Shown one piece after another: positions 1 to 7,449 of a DNA stretch of 64,000 nucleotides; position 1 is the stretch's first letter, and each line of letters starts with the position of its first letter. The notes beneath the pieces were generated by a model, which saw only the letters and a program-made list of their open reading frames with translations, was not told the origin of the DNA and did no database searches. The DNA is from Vibrio intestinalis. Lineage in GTDB: Bacteria > Pseudomonadota > Gammaproteobacteria > Enterobacterales > Vibrionaceae. A program made the position numbers and the translations under genes. The DNA lies in NCBI RefSeq assembly GCF_025195085.2, contig NZ_JANAVY020000019.1, forward strand, positions 1 through 64,000, read 5' to 3'.

Positions 1-25
1 CAAGTTGGCTTTCTAAAGGCATAAA

Positions 26-59
26 AAAATCCGATATTAGTTTCCTAATATCGGATTTT
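26..59. terminator. Perfect 15-bp hairpin, probable bidirectional terminator
   Basis: The arms AAAATCCGATATTAG and CTAATATCGGATTTT pair perfectly around a TTTC loop. Seven A precede the left arm, so the minus-strand transcript ends in a U tract and the plus strand in four U. It lies before the decayed Rhs sequence; the gene it served is outside the window or lost. Confidence 0.7.
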
Positions 60-98
60 GAAGCTTTTTGAGGATCGGTCAAATGATCTCAAAAATTT

Positions 99-112
99 CT
101 TAACTGATCGGC
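99..112 (+). repeat. Copy of a 14-bp dispersed repeat
   Basis: CTTAACTGATCGGC occurs here and, inverted, at 32501-32514. The next bases here (ATTAC) also resemble the AGTTGGC(A/G)TTACGCAT words at 32523-32538 and 45641-45656. It lies just before readable Rhs coding sequence, so it may mark the end of an inserted element or a recombination junction. No transposase is attached. Confidence 0.35.
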
Positions 113-592
113 ATTACACCAAGGTTGGGCTTCTCAATACTATCAATATGATGCTCTGGGTAATTTAACCCGCTGGCAAATGCCAGATGCGAACAAGTTA
201 CGCTATGAACATAGCCACGGGGGGGGCTTAAGCGCTTAGTGCTTAATGAGACACCGATTACTTCGCATCGCTTTGAACACGGATTAGAAACAAGACGAAC
301 CCAAGGGAAAATCCTTAGCCAATTTGAGCATGATGAACAAGGCCGTTTAACGGCGCATACTCAGCTGCAAAACGACAACATCACTCAGCAGCGTAGTTAT
401 AGTTATTCAATGTCTGGCGAACTGTTAAGTATGTCAGATAGCCGCTATGGGGCAGTAGAGTAAAACTATGACCCATTAGCTCGACTACGTCTTACTCAAG
501 GCGCTGTAGAAGAGCATTTCAATCATGACCCCGCCGGAAACCTACTTAAGCAGACGCTAGGTTCAATAAGTCAGAAAGACGACAGCCACGTA
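108..592 (+). pseudogene. Degenerate Rhs core fragment (frameshift plus nonsense)
   Basis: From about 108 one frame encodes YD-repeat sequence (QYYQYDALGNLTRW and onward) that stops at 237-239 just after a run of eight G (219-226). The Rhs-like sequence resumes in another frame around 227, runs to an in-frame TAA at 461-463, and continues in that same frame as NYDPLARLRL into the open frame below. At least one frameshift and one nonsense change therefore separate the core from its C-terminal part. Rhs proteins are normally over 1,000 residues, so most of the 5' end is also missing. The G8 tract is a plausible slippage site, so a phase-variable or sequencing-error origin cannot be excluded. 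With no RBS or N-terminal domain, I read it as a displaced Rhs tip. Confidence 0.75.
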
Positions 593-1693
593 GTGGGCAA
601 TCAGCTGAAATTCCAAGGTGACTGTCATTACGAGTACGACGAGTTTGGTCGTATGGTTAGTGAAAAGCGGGGCAAGAATCAAACGATAGAAACTCGCTAC
701 CACTATGATGGGCAACATCGCCTTATTCAAGTTGAGTTACCTAACGGCAGCGTGGCCAACTATAAGTATGATGCTTTTGGGCGAAGGGTTGAGAAGCAAG
801 TTGTTACGGATAGTGCAAGTGCGACGACTGAGTTTGTGTGGCAGGGCGATAAGCTTATCGCTGAAAGCAGTGATAGTTCTTACCAGAGCTACATTTATGA
901 GTTGGGGAGTTTTAAGCCTTTAGCGCTGGTTAAAGGTGAAGGTGTCGATAGCCAAGTTTATTATTACCACCTCGACCAAATAGGTACGCCAACGGATATC
1001 ACCAATGCAAGAGGGCAATCTGTCTGGTCAGTGCAATATCGGGCTTACGGTAATGTATTAAAACAGCATATTGAACAAGTCGCGAATCCTCTGCGCTTCC
1101 AAGGCCAATACTATGATGCCGAAACCGGCCTCCATTACAACCGACATCGTTATTACAGCCCTAACTCCGGCCGATTTATTACTGCAGACCCAATAGGGCT
1201 TGCGGGAGGATTAAATAACTATCAATATGTAGTCAATCCAACTGGGTGGGTTGATCCGTTGGGCTTGGCAAGTACAAATAGTGATGGTGAATGTTGTAAC
1301 AACTTTGTTTATCGAGCGTTGACGCAAGAGCAAGAGTTGGCTGCTATTGAAAATGGCAATATTGCTCCGAAGGGTCCAAATGCAAATTACTCAATACAGC
1401 AGCATATTGACGACGGAAAATTGAGAACTCAGTATTTGTCTACAACAAAAGATCTTAAGACAGCTCAGTTTTATGCTAAGCCTTCACCTAGGCACGGTAA
1501 ACCTAATGCGAGCAAAATTGTAAAAATAGACCTTGATAAGGTTGGAAAAGAAAATTATTTTGATGTCTCTAAAGGAATAGATCCTCAGACTGGCGACAAA
1601 CTTAAGGCACCGGCTTATAAATATTCCATCAAGGATCAAGAAGTCCTTATCAAAACAGAGTTACGTCCTAGTGTTTATGAGATTATAGAATGA
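593..1693 (+). CDS. Rhs C-terminal fragment with polymorphic toxin domain (ART-like candidate)
   Basis: This open frame continues the broken Rhs core in phase; the first start codon is a GTG with no obvious RBS, so it is probably not an independent gene. Residues 1 to about 222 are YD repeats ending in the conserved cleavage motif PTGWVDPLGL, which marks the end of the Rhs shell. The variable tip after it has about 140 residues with YRALTQ, then STTKDLKTAQFYA, then IKDQEVLIKTEL. The spaced R, S-T-T and E resemble the R-S-E layout of ADP-ribosyltransferase-like polymorphic toxins; that is inference from motif order only. Rhs tips are delivered by type VI secretion in Vibrio, but no vgrG, PAAR or EagR-type gene is in the window. 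The immunity-type gene overlaps its stop. Confidence 0.75.
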   Translation: MGNQLKFQGDCHYEYDEFGRMVSEKRGKNQTIETRYHYDGQHRLIQVELPNGSVANYKYDAFGRRVEKQVVTDSASATTEFVWQGDKLIAESSDSSYQSYIYELGSFKPLALVKGEGVDSQVYYYHLDQIGTPTDITNARGQSVWSVQYRAYGNVLKQHIEQVANPLRFQGQYYDAETGLHYNRHRYYSPNSGRFITADPIGLAGGLNNYQYVVNPTGWVDPLGLASTNSDGECCNNFVYRALTQEQELAAIENGNIAPKGPNANYSIQQHIDDGKLRTQYLSTTKDLKTAQFYAKPSPRHGKPNASKIVKIDLDKVGKENYFDVSKGIDPQTGDKLKAPAYKYSIKDQEVLIKTELRPSVYEIIE

Positions 1694-1995
1694 AAAGATT
1701 AGCTGATATTATTAGTGAGTATAAACATAAATTGAATCATGAACTGGATGATGAAAAAGCAAAGGTATTAAGAAAAGAAATAACGGATATTTTTATGGAT
1801 ATATTGAATAAAAATACTGACAGGAGAAGAGAAGTAGTAAGCCAATATGTCAATTTTATGATGGATACTAGTGGATGTCGTGTTGACTATGAACAAGTTG
1901 AAGAGATATTTAAATCTTTAGTCGAGAGTAAAACTCTATGTGAGTGGGAGATAGATAAAAACGTCGACAGTCCACTTTACGGTCGTTGGTCATGA
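1690..1995 (+). CDS. Putative immunity protein for the Rhs tip
   Basis: A 101-residue, charged, apparently cytoplasmic protein with no signal peptide or membrane segment. Its ATG overlaps the TGA of the Rhs tip (ATGA), the translational coupling typical of toxin-immunity pairs, and it is more AT-rich than the Rhs core, as tip/immunity cassettes often are. I do not recognise the family. The role is inferred from position: it would bind and neutralise the preceding toxin domain in the cytoplasm. It appears intact although the Rhs core upstream is broken, as expected for an orphan immunity gene kept for protection. Confidence 0.6.
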   Translation: MKRLADIISEYKHKLNHELDDEKAKVLRKEITDIFMDILNKNTDRRREVVSQYVNFMMDTSGCRVDYEQVEEIFKSLVESKTLCEWEIDKNVDSPLYGRWS

Positions 1996-2076
1996 GTTAA
2001 GTTCTATATACTTTTTGTTGAGGGTTATAGAATAAGGTTAACTATTTATAATTGTAGAAGCTAGTTTTTAATTTTA

Positions 2077-2259
2077 ATCTCAGAAACTGCGATTATCTCA
2101 GTACGTCACGAGAAAAAGTCACTTGTTTTAGATGTGGATCACGAAGGGAAAAAAGTGGCTAGAAAAATCCCTATCCACGTACTGACTGACTCAGATGTTC
2201 AAAGCGTCGTGAAACATTACCAAAGTATCGAGCGAAGTAACTTGGCTCGCGTTGAGTGA
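2077..2259 (+). pseudogene. Remnant coding fragment, about 60 codons
   Basis: An open stretch without a proper start reads ISETAIISVRHEKKSLVLDV near its beginning and ends SIERSNLARVE then TGA. It looks protein-like (balanced composition, alternating hydrophobic pattern) and probably is the C-terminal end of a gene displaced from the Rhs locus. The family is not recognised. It lies in the 363-bp gap after the immunity gene, which otherwise holds only a terminator. Confidence 0.35.
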
Positions 2260-2313
2260 GCCCAAGTTAATGGTATTTAGGGCGTTTCATTGTGCCGTAT
2301 AATTTGCGCCCAG

Positions 2314-2342
2314 AGATGGCCTATTGTTTAGGCCATCTTTTG
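2314..2342. terminator. Hairpin terminator between Rhs region and carbonic anhydrase
   Basis: AGATGGCCTA / TAGGCCATCT, 10 bp, loop TTGTT, followed by TTTT on the plus strand. It lies just past the 3' end of the minus-strand gene at 2359. The same arm sequence recurs in the hairpin at 4429-4460. Confidence 0.75.
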
Positions 2343-2358
2343 TAACTTGTCGTTTTCC

Positions 2359-3186
2359 TTATTCACCTGAAGAAAGTAGCGCGGGGTTTATTACGAGGTT
2401 TCTGACACCGTGAGCATGATCTTCGTTAAATTCATTCCCTTCTAGCCACTTGGCAACACTAGCGATATTCACTTTATTTACTTTCGGTCTTACACTCCAT
2501 GTTACTTGAAGGGGAGATCCTTTTTCGTTGTAACTAGGCCCAGTTGTTGAACCTGCGTATTGGATTGGCTTACCGGTATTTGTTGGAATGTTGAATGCTT
2601 GGTAATAGCCATTTTTTAGGCCAAATTCAGTTAAGTTTTTGAAATCTAGTGCACTGTCGTCATTCACTAACACTGATACTTGAGTTTCTACGCGAAGTTG
2701 TGGGTTGTTTAATGAATCGGAGAGGCAGGCACCGAGCGTTGCGCCTGGTGATACTTGTGCTGTTGAAAACACGTAATGAACTTCGATAGTGTCACCTGAT
2801 TTTAGGTCACTGTTTTTGTCTGCAAATGGTTTGAGTTCTTCGCTGCTTAACGAGCCGTTATATAAGTAACCAGTATTATGGCCTTTGCCGTCACCATTGC
2901 CTGCATATTTACTAAATTCGCCACCTTTGTGCTCAGCATTTTTGTGGAAGTGGATATTGCACAAATTCATTTTTGAGTAGTTTGGCGCTAATCCAAACCT
3001 GCGTGAGTTACTGCCGGTGAGGTTGTCTATATCTCGGGGCGATTGAGGTCCGAAGCCTTTGCCTTTCGTGTTTTCTTGCAATACAGCTCGTTGATGTTCG
3101 ATGACGCCATCATCCACTGAGTTGGCTATCGCTGTTGCGGATAAGAAAATGATGGCGATTGAAGGGGCAATAAGTTTTGCGTCCAT
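2359..3186 (-). CDS. Delta-class carbonic anhydrase-like secreted protein
   Basis: 275 residues starting with a signal peptide (hydrophobic to about residue 21, likely cut after AIA). The segment NLCNIHFHKNAEHKGGEF near residues 74-91 resembles the histidine-rich metal site of delta-class carbonic anhydrases (CA_like family), known from diatoms and annotated in vibrios. It would interconvert CO2 and bicarbonate in the periplasm or outside the cell, relevant to pH or inorganic carbon. The start is supported by an AGGAAAT box 5-10 bases upstream. It is transcribed alone, away from the C39-type lipoprotein gene. The class is recognised by motif only; catalytic competence is not shown. Confidence 0.7.
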   Translation of the reverse strand: MDAKLIAPSIAIIFLSATAIANSVDDGVIEHQRAVLQENTKGKGFGPQSPRDIDNLTGSNSRRFGLAPNYSKMNLCNIHFHKNAEHKGGEFSKYAGNGDGKGHNTGYLYNGSLSSEELKPFADKNSDLKSGDTIEVHYVFSTAQVSPGATLGACLSDSLNNPQLRVETQVSVLVNDDSALDFKNLTEFGLKNGYYQAFNIPTNTGKPIQYAGSTTGPSYNEKGSPLQVTWSVRPKVNKVNIASVAKWLEGNEFNEDHAHGVRNLVINPALLSSGE

Positions 3187-3504
3187 GTTTAAATTTCCTA
3201 ATTTGAAGTGTTGTTGGTTTTATTAGTCTGACGGACAAAAAAGATACCTTTAATTGTCAAAACTGGCGTTTGAGACAGCGGTAAATGTGACTCTTAATAG
3301 TTTGCAAGTTTATTGTTATGTTTGTTATCGCTTGTTAGGTGTGAGTTATTACTTAGAAAGTGACAAGGAGTATTTATTACAATAATTTTCGGTTAGGTCG
3401 CATTGCCGAGCGATGTATTAGCCTTAGTGTCACTGACTTTAGGTGGCTGTGTTAAGTTGCACTTCATTCACATATTGTAGTAGTTGAGATAGGGCAGACG
3501 TTTG
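3187..3504. other. Divergent intergenic region, promoters only
   Basis: 318 bp between the divergent carbonic anhydrase and lipoprotein genes. It is AT-rich and must hold both promoters. I see no convincing operator, RNA gene or conserved small frame. Confidence 0.4.
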
Positions 3505-4431
3505 ATGAAATCAGTGGTTAAAACTTTGTTGGTCATGTCCATGATATTTTTGGTGTCATGTAAGGTCGAAAAGCCGAAACAGATATTTATACATAGTGAG
3601 CAAGCTGCAAATAATGAAGCGTATATCAGCTCAGCGAGTCGAGTAGAGTTAAACATTCCAAACTTGAATTGGGATGTGTTTACACCAGGAGTGGATCGTG
3701 TGGGTTGGTGTGGTGAAGTCTCGATTCAAATGATCGCGCTATACTACGGATACTACCATTCTCAAAAAACGATCAACCAGTTGGGCAACCCCAAACATCT
3801 CGATCTCTATTCAGATGAGATTGAGCCTGTCTTAAAGCAACTTGGCTTTAAATATACTACTTACATAAACCACAGCGATAAGGATGTGAGTGATTACGTT
3901 CAGTGGCTTAAAGATAACCTCAGCAAGCAAAATCCGATATTCTCTGGCGTTAAAAGTAACCCTTCATCAAACCCGAGTTGGTTTCTAGACCATTTTGTCG
4001 TGGTTACTGGCTATAATTCCGAGAATATAATTTACAACAGCAATAACCGAAATTATGGCAAGTTAGAAGTCGATGAAGCTAATTTTGCCAATTCTGCTAA
4101 GCCATATACGTTGCGAAATCCTTCCAACTTCTATTTTGGTTTTGCTGTGAGCGACGTAACGTTGAACAAATCACAACAAGAGCGTTTATATCCAGTAAGG
4201 TTGTTTGTGTTAGGTGAAACAGCAGAGCTTGTTGATTTAACGGTAAGAGTCGAAGACTTATCCATTGGAGAGCGCTACTTGGTATCGCGATATCAGATAG
4301 ATACGGAGTCAGGCAATCTTACTCTGGATACGACAGAATCAATCGAAGCGACTCAAGAAGTGATGTTGCTGAATCAGCTGTCGCTTAAAAAGCATAATAG
4401 TTACTTCTATGAAGTGACGAAACAAAAATAG
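3505..4431 (+). CDS. C39-like papain-fold cysteine peptidase, lipoprotein
   Basis: 308 residues from the ATG at 3505; an in-frame TTG directly before it is less likely. The N-terminus is a lipoprotein signal with lipobox LVSC, so the protein is membrane-anchored, probably facing the periplasm. Residues about 50-200 match the Peptidase_C39_2 layout: catalytic Cys in GWCGEVSIQM, His in LDHFVVVTGYN, and Asn/Asp in IIYNSNNRNYG. The C-terminal 100 residues form a separate beta-rich domain. C39-type proteins cleave leader or cell-wall peptides, but no bacteriocin genes or exporter are nearby, so the substrate is unknown. A hairpin overlaps its stop codon. Confidence 0.65.
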   Translation: MKSVVKTLLVMSMIFLVSCKVEKPKQIFIHSEQAANNEAYISSASRVELNIPNLNWDVFTPGVDRVGWCGEVSIQMIALYYGYYHSQKTINQLGNPKHLDLYSDEIEPVLKQLGFKYTTYINHSDKDVSDYVQWLKDNLSKQNPIFSGVKSNPSSNPSWFLDHFVVVTGYNSENIIYNSNNRNYGKLEVDEANFANSAKPYTLRNPSNFYFGFAVSDVTLNKSQQERLYPVRLFVLGETAELVDLTVRVEDLSIGERYLVSRYQIDTESGNLTLDTTESIEATQEVMLLNQLSLKKHNSYFYEVTKQK

Positions 4432-4460
4432 GCCATCTCGTTAAGGCCAGAGATGGCCTA
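4429..4460. terminator. Bidirectional terminator between convergent genes
   Basis: TAGGCCATCTC pairs with GAGATGGCCTA (11 bp) around a 10-nt loop. It separates the C39-like gene and the BPL_N gene, which converge here. The arm sequence matches the hairpin at 2314-2338. Confidence 0.65.
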
Positions 4461-4471
4461 AAGGTAAATCT

Positions 4472-5200
4472 TTATAGCTTGTCTAATAGTCGTTCAAACA
4501 AATCTAAGTTGAGTGTTGAGCTGTTATCGAGGTTTGAATAGTGTTGGTAGTCATTGCCTACCACATTAAAGTCTAAAAGCTCTAGGGATTCACTATCGTA
4601 TTCTGGATGAGTTGAAGACAGTAGCCATTTCCCCATACCGTAATTTCCACTGACGATAGCGGCAGGTTGTCCCGGTAGTTCGGTGAACGTGGCTAACACC
4701 TCATAACCATTGACGGTTTTAGGTTGGAAAGCACAACCACCAATATAGAGCGAAGGAATGCGTTCGCCTTCATACTCTAAAGTTACGATGCGAGCGTTAG
4801 TTCCGTTGTAATTGTCCCCTCGGCCATAAGCATCAATAGGGCCTATTGAGTCTCCGGGGAAGAATCTTAACTCATTATGCGCAATGATCTCGTGAGGTGC
4901 GCCTTTGGCCCAATATGTGGTTTCACAAGCCATGTAAGCGCCTGCACAAATGCCTAAATAGTTACCGCCTTTAGCGATGTACTGTTTTATTAACTCATTG
5001 CCCGCGCCATTAAGTTTTGCGGCTTTATATCGGCTCGCGCCACCAGGCATAACAAAAAGACTGACATCTTTTGTTAGCGCCCCTTGTAGAATCTCATTTG
5101 CATTGACGAAGAAGACGTTGTCTTTGCCGCGAAGTTTTCCCAGTGCATAGTAAAGAATATGGTTAGCTGATACGTTGTCGGTATAGATCAGAATCTTCAT
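4472..5200 (-). CDS. BPL_N domain protein (amidotransferase-like, biotin-linked)
   Basis: 242 residues with a class I glutamine-amidotransferase-like fold as in the N-terminal domain of eukaryotic biotin protein ligase (BPL_N family). Visible are VMPGGASRYKAA and the nucleophile-elbow GICAGAYMA with a cysteine at about residue 86. There is no ligase catalytic domain, so it should not biotinylate by itself. It is the last gene of a minus-strand run behind bioY, with a 60-bp gap. That placement supports a role in biotin uptake, salvage or sensing, but the reaction is unknown. Confidence 0.7.
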   Translation of the reverse strand: MKILIYTDNVSANHILYYALGKLRGKDNVFFVNANEILQGALTKDVSLFVMPGGASRYKAAKLNGAGNELIKQYIAKGGNYLGICAGAYMACETTYWAKGAPHEIIAHNELRFFPGDSIGPIDAYGRGDNYNGTNARIVTLEYEGERIPSLYIGGCAFQPKTVNGYEVLATFTELPGQPAAIVSGNYGMGKWLLSSTHPEYDSESLELLDFNVVGNDYQHYSNLDNSSTLNLDLFERLLDKL

Positions 5201-5260
5201 TTACGTCACTCTCGCGGCAATTTAACTAGGTCGTGATTGGTTATTAAACAGAGAGCCTTG

Positions 5261-5806
5261 CTAGGCTCTTGATAGCAAACTTGCAGGGCGAGCTTTAGCA
5301 ATCGCAGAGGTTAGTAGACCAGCGATAACCGCTTTTACCACATCACCAGGAATAAACGCGGTGACTAATGCCGCAGCTTCTAGCCATGTTTTGTTTAGCG
5401 CGATAGACATGCCGACAATACCGAAAACGTACATGACTACGATGCCACCAAGGATAGAAGCGACAGTCGCAATCACGGCAATGTTACCACGGCGCCATTT
5501 TTCTACGATTAGGCCCGTTACAAACGCAGCTACAGGCCAACCGAATAGAAAGCCTGCGGCTGGTGATGCGAAAGCACCTAAACCGCCGTGGCCGCCAGAC
5601 AATAACGGTAGTCCCAAAGCGACAAGCAATAAGAATAACAATACAGCTAAACCACCGCGCTTAGCGCCTAAGATGGTGCCACAAAGCATAATTCCAAGGC
5701 TTTGCGCCGTGATAGGTACACCAAAGGCTAAAGTGATTTTTGGCACAATGCCTAGTGCGGCAATTAAGGCCGCAAATAGAGCGGTGTAAGCGATGTTTTT
5801 TTCCAT
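5261..5806 (-). CDS. bioY: BioY, biotin-binding S component of ECF transporter
   Basis: 181 residues from MEKNIAYTALFAAL; an upstream in-frame ATG at 5875 would extend it into bioN, whereas the chosen start has a GGAGAAAG box 10 bases before it. It has six hydrophobic segments and the glycine-rich BioY signature GGHGGLGAFASPAAGF near residues 75-95. BioY binds biotin in the inner membrane and, with the T and A components encoded just upstream, forms an energy-coupling-factor importer. Only one base separates it from the bioN stop, so the genes are co-transcribed. Confidence 0.93.
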   Translation of the reverse strand: MEKNIAYTALFAALIAALGIVPKITLAFGVPITAQSLGIMLCGTILGAKRGGLAVLLFLLLVALGLPLLSGGHGGLGAFASPAAGFLFGWPVAAFVTGLIVEKWRRGNIAVIATVASILGGIVVMYVFGIVGMSIALNKTWLEAAALVTAFIPGDVVKAVIAGLLTSAIAKARPASLLSRA

Positions 5807-5807
5807 G

Positions 5808-6422
5808 TTAGTCTTTCTCCAAGTCCATAGTGCCACCGCGTGCGCGAAGCGCTTCGGCGACGTGGTCTGCATCATCTAATGCGACCACAGTAAAAGGTAA
5901 TATAATTCGCCAGCCAGAACGACGGTTCGAGCGTGCTTTCCATGCCCAAGAGAGATTTTGTCCCTTGGTCAGTAACACTGGCGTCATGCGAATAACTAAA
6001 GCGATTGCGAGCTCCAATGCTCTGGTGTTTAACCCTAGGCGTTGAAAAGGACGAGCAAGGTAGCGAACCACGTCAATCATGTCTGATAAGAGGGTCGTCA
6101 TTGTAACGAGGTTGGCTAATGCGATAGCAGAGACCAATCTTATTATTATCGTTACGCCCAGCGTGATTTCTTGTGTCCAAATGTGCCAAAGGCCAACCAC
6201 TAGAATAAACGGCCAAACGACAGTGATATATCGTAAGCCACTGGTAAAAAATGCTTTTCCCGGTAGTGCATAAAGCACTAATACCGAAGCGAGAAATAGG
6301 CCATGAAAGATAAGGTTGTCGACATAAAACAGTACCAAGGTGGCTAAACAGAGTGCACCGAGTTTAAGGCCTGCACTCCAATTGTGTGCTCTTGTCTCAA
6401 TCGGAGAGGATAGAGATATCAT
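5808..6422 (-). CDS. bioN: BioN, ECF transporter transmembrane T component
   Basis: 204 residues from the ATG at 6422, preceded by GGAGACAGTG; a longer reading to 6485 would run far back into bioM. The protein has several membrane helices and the two coupling motifs of EcfT/CbiQ proteins: ARSNRR near the middle of the last third and ALRARGGT near the C-terminus. These helices transmit ATPase movement to the S component. The start overlaps the end of bioM by 26 bp. Confidence 0.9.
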   Translation of the reverse strand: MISLSSPIETRAHNWSAGLKLGALCLATLVLFYVDNLIFHGLFLASVLVLYALPGKAFFTSGLRYITVVWPFILVVGLWHIWTQEITLGVTIIIRLVSAIALANLVTMTTLLSDMIDVVRYLARPFQRLGLNTRALELAIALVIRMTPVLLTKGQNLSWAWKARSNRRSGWRIILPFTVVALDDADHVAEALRARGGTMDLEKD

Positions 6423-7155
6423 CACTGTCTCCAATTCGATGCATTTCAGCGAGGTATTTCGGCAACACTTCATTTTTGTCGCCAATCGCGGCGATCTTAC
6501 CTGCTTCTAACCAAAGTAACTGGTCATAATTCTCTAAGTCATTTGGGTCATGGCTAATGTGAATCAAACTACCTGGGAACTGTTCAAGATAGCGTTGAAG
6601 CTGCTTCTTGGTTGGAATATCTAAGCCTGCGAAAGGTTCATCAAGGATGATGAGATTTGGTTTCATCGCTACCACTGACATTAAACAGACGAGGTGCTTT
6701 TGCCCTTGTGAAAGTGCCGAAGTGTGCACATCGCGCCAGTGTTCTTTGCCAAAACCTCGCAGCGTTTCTAATGCGTTCTCTTCCGCTTGTTGTTTCTTTT
6801 GTCCTAATTGACGTAAGCCGAAAACGACTTCTTCTAAAACGGTAGGGAAGATAATTTGGTGGTCAGGGTTTTGAAATAGCAGACCTATCTCTCTAATAGC
6901 TGATTTTCTATCTTTGAAAGGGTTGATTCCGGCAACGGTCAACTCGCCCGAAGATATTTCTATAAGGCCAGATAGCACGCGAGATAAGGTTGATTTACCG
7001 GAACCGTTACGGCCAATAATACCCAAGCGTTTTGCTTGTAGGTCAAAGGACAGGTTGTCCAATACCTGCTTTTCACCAATATCTAAGCAAATATCCTTTA
7101 CCTTGATTGATGTCGGCGTTTTGTCTTGTGGGAGAGTCTGGGTACTACTGTTCAT
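6397..7155 (-). CDS. bioM: BioM, ECF transporter ATPase
   Basis: 252 residues of an ABC ATPase: Walker A GRNGSGKS near residue 50, Q-loop LLFQNPDHQ, signature LSQGQK (Q in place of the usual second G, common in this family), Walker B LIILDEPFAGLD, and switch histidine in HISHDP. It powers biotin import with BioN and BioY. It is the first gene of the bioM-bioN-bioY-BPL_N run. I looked in the 260 bp upstream for a BirA-type palindrome and found no convincing one. Confidence 0.92.
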   Translation of the reverse strand: MNSSTQTLPQDKTPTSIKVKDICLDIGEKQVLDNLSFDLQAKRLGIIGRNGSGKSTLSRVLSGLIEISSGELTVAGINPFKDRKSAIREIGLLFQNPDHQIIFPTVLEEVVFGLRQLGQKKQQAEENALETLRGFGKEHWRDVHTSALSQGQKHLVCLMSVVAMKPNLIILDEPFAGLDIPTKKQLQRYLEQFPGSLIHISHDPNDLENYDQLLWLEAGKIAAIGDKNEVLPKYLAEMHRIGDSDDISILSD

Positions 7156-7416
7156 ATTGAGTTAGCATGCCTTTACTCTTGTTGAATAATGGCATTATTT
7201 CCTAAACGTAATTCAGCCCTATCAGGCGATAAATAAAAGAGTTCATGGTTGATACTCGCACGCAGCGCATAGTACCAACTTGAAAATCGGTGGTAAACCA
7301 TAGAAGTGTTGTGGAGAAACGAAGAACTTACTGAAAAACAGCCGTTTGAGGATCGGTTTGCGGTGGATGTCGATTACTTTAGAGGCGAAGACTGCATATT
7401 AGCGACGTAGAGAAAG

Positions 7417-7441
7417 AAAACGGAGCGCGAAGCTCCGTTTT
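7417..7441. terminator. Terminator of the C69 dipeptidase gene
   Basis: AAAACGGAGC / GCTCCGTTTT, 10 bp with loop GCGAA, just past the stop of the minus-strand gene at 7450. A-rich on one side and U-rich on the other, so it can work in both directions. Confidence 0.85.
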
Positions 7442-7449
7442 GATAAGGG

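Noticed and set aside
3468..3656. 62-codon minus-strand frame over the C39-like lipoprotein start
   Set aside because: Antisense to a well-supported lipoprotein signal; no RBS or family features.
7285..7413. Protein-like fragment ending QPFEDRFAVDVDYFRGEDC-ILAT, sharing TTTGAGGATCGGT with 67-79
   Set aside because: Under 40 codons between stops with no start or RBS; the 13-bp match to the left end could be chance. Possibly an element remnant but not supportable.
7156..7416. BirA operator controlling bioMNY
   Set aside because: A TGGTAAACCA word is present at 7289-7298 but lacks a second arm at BirA spacing.
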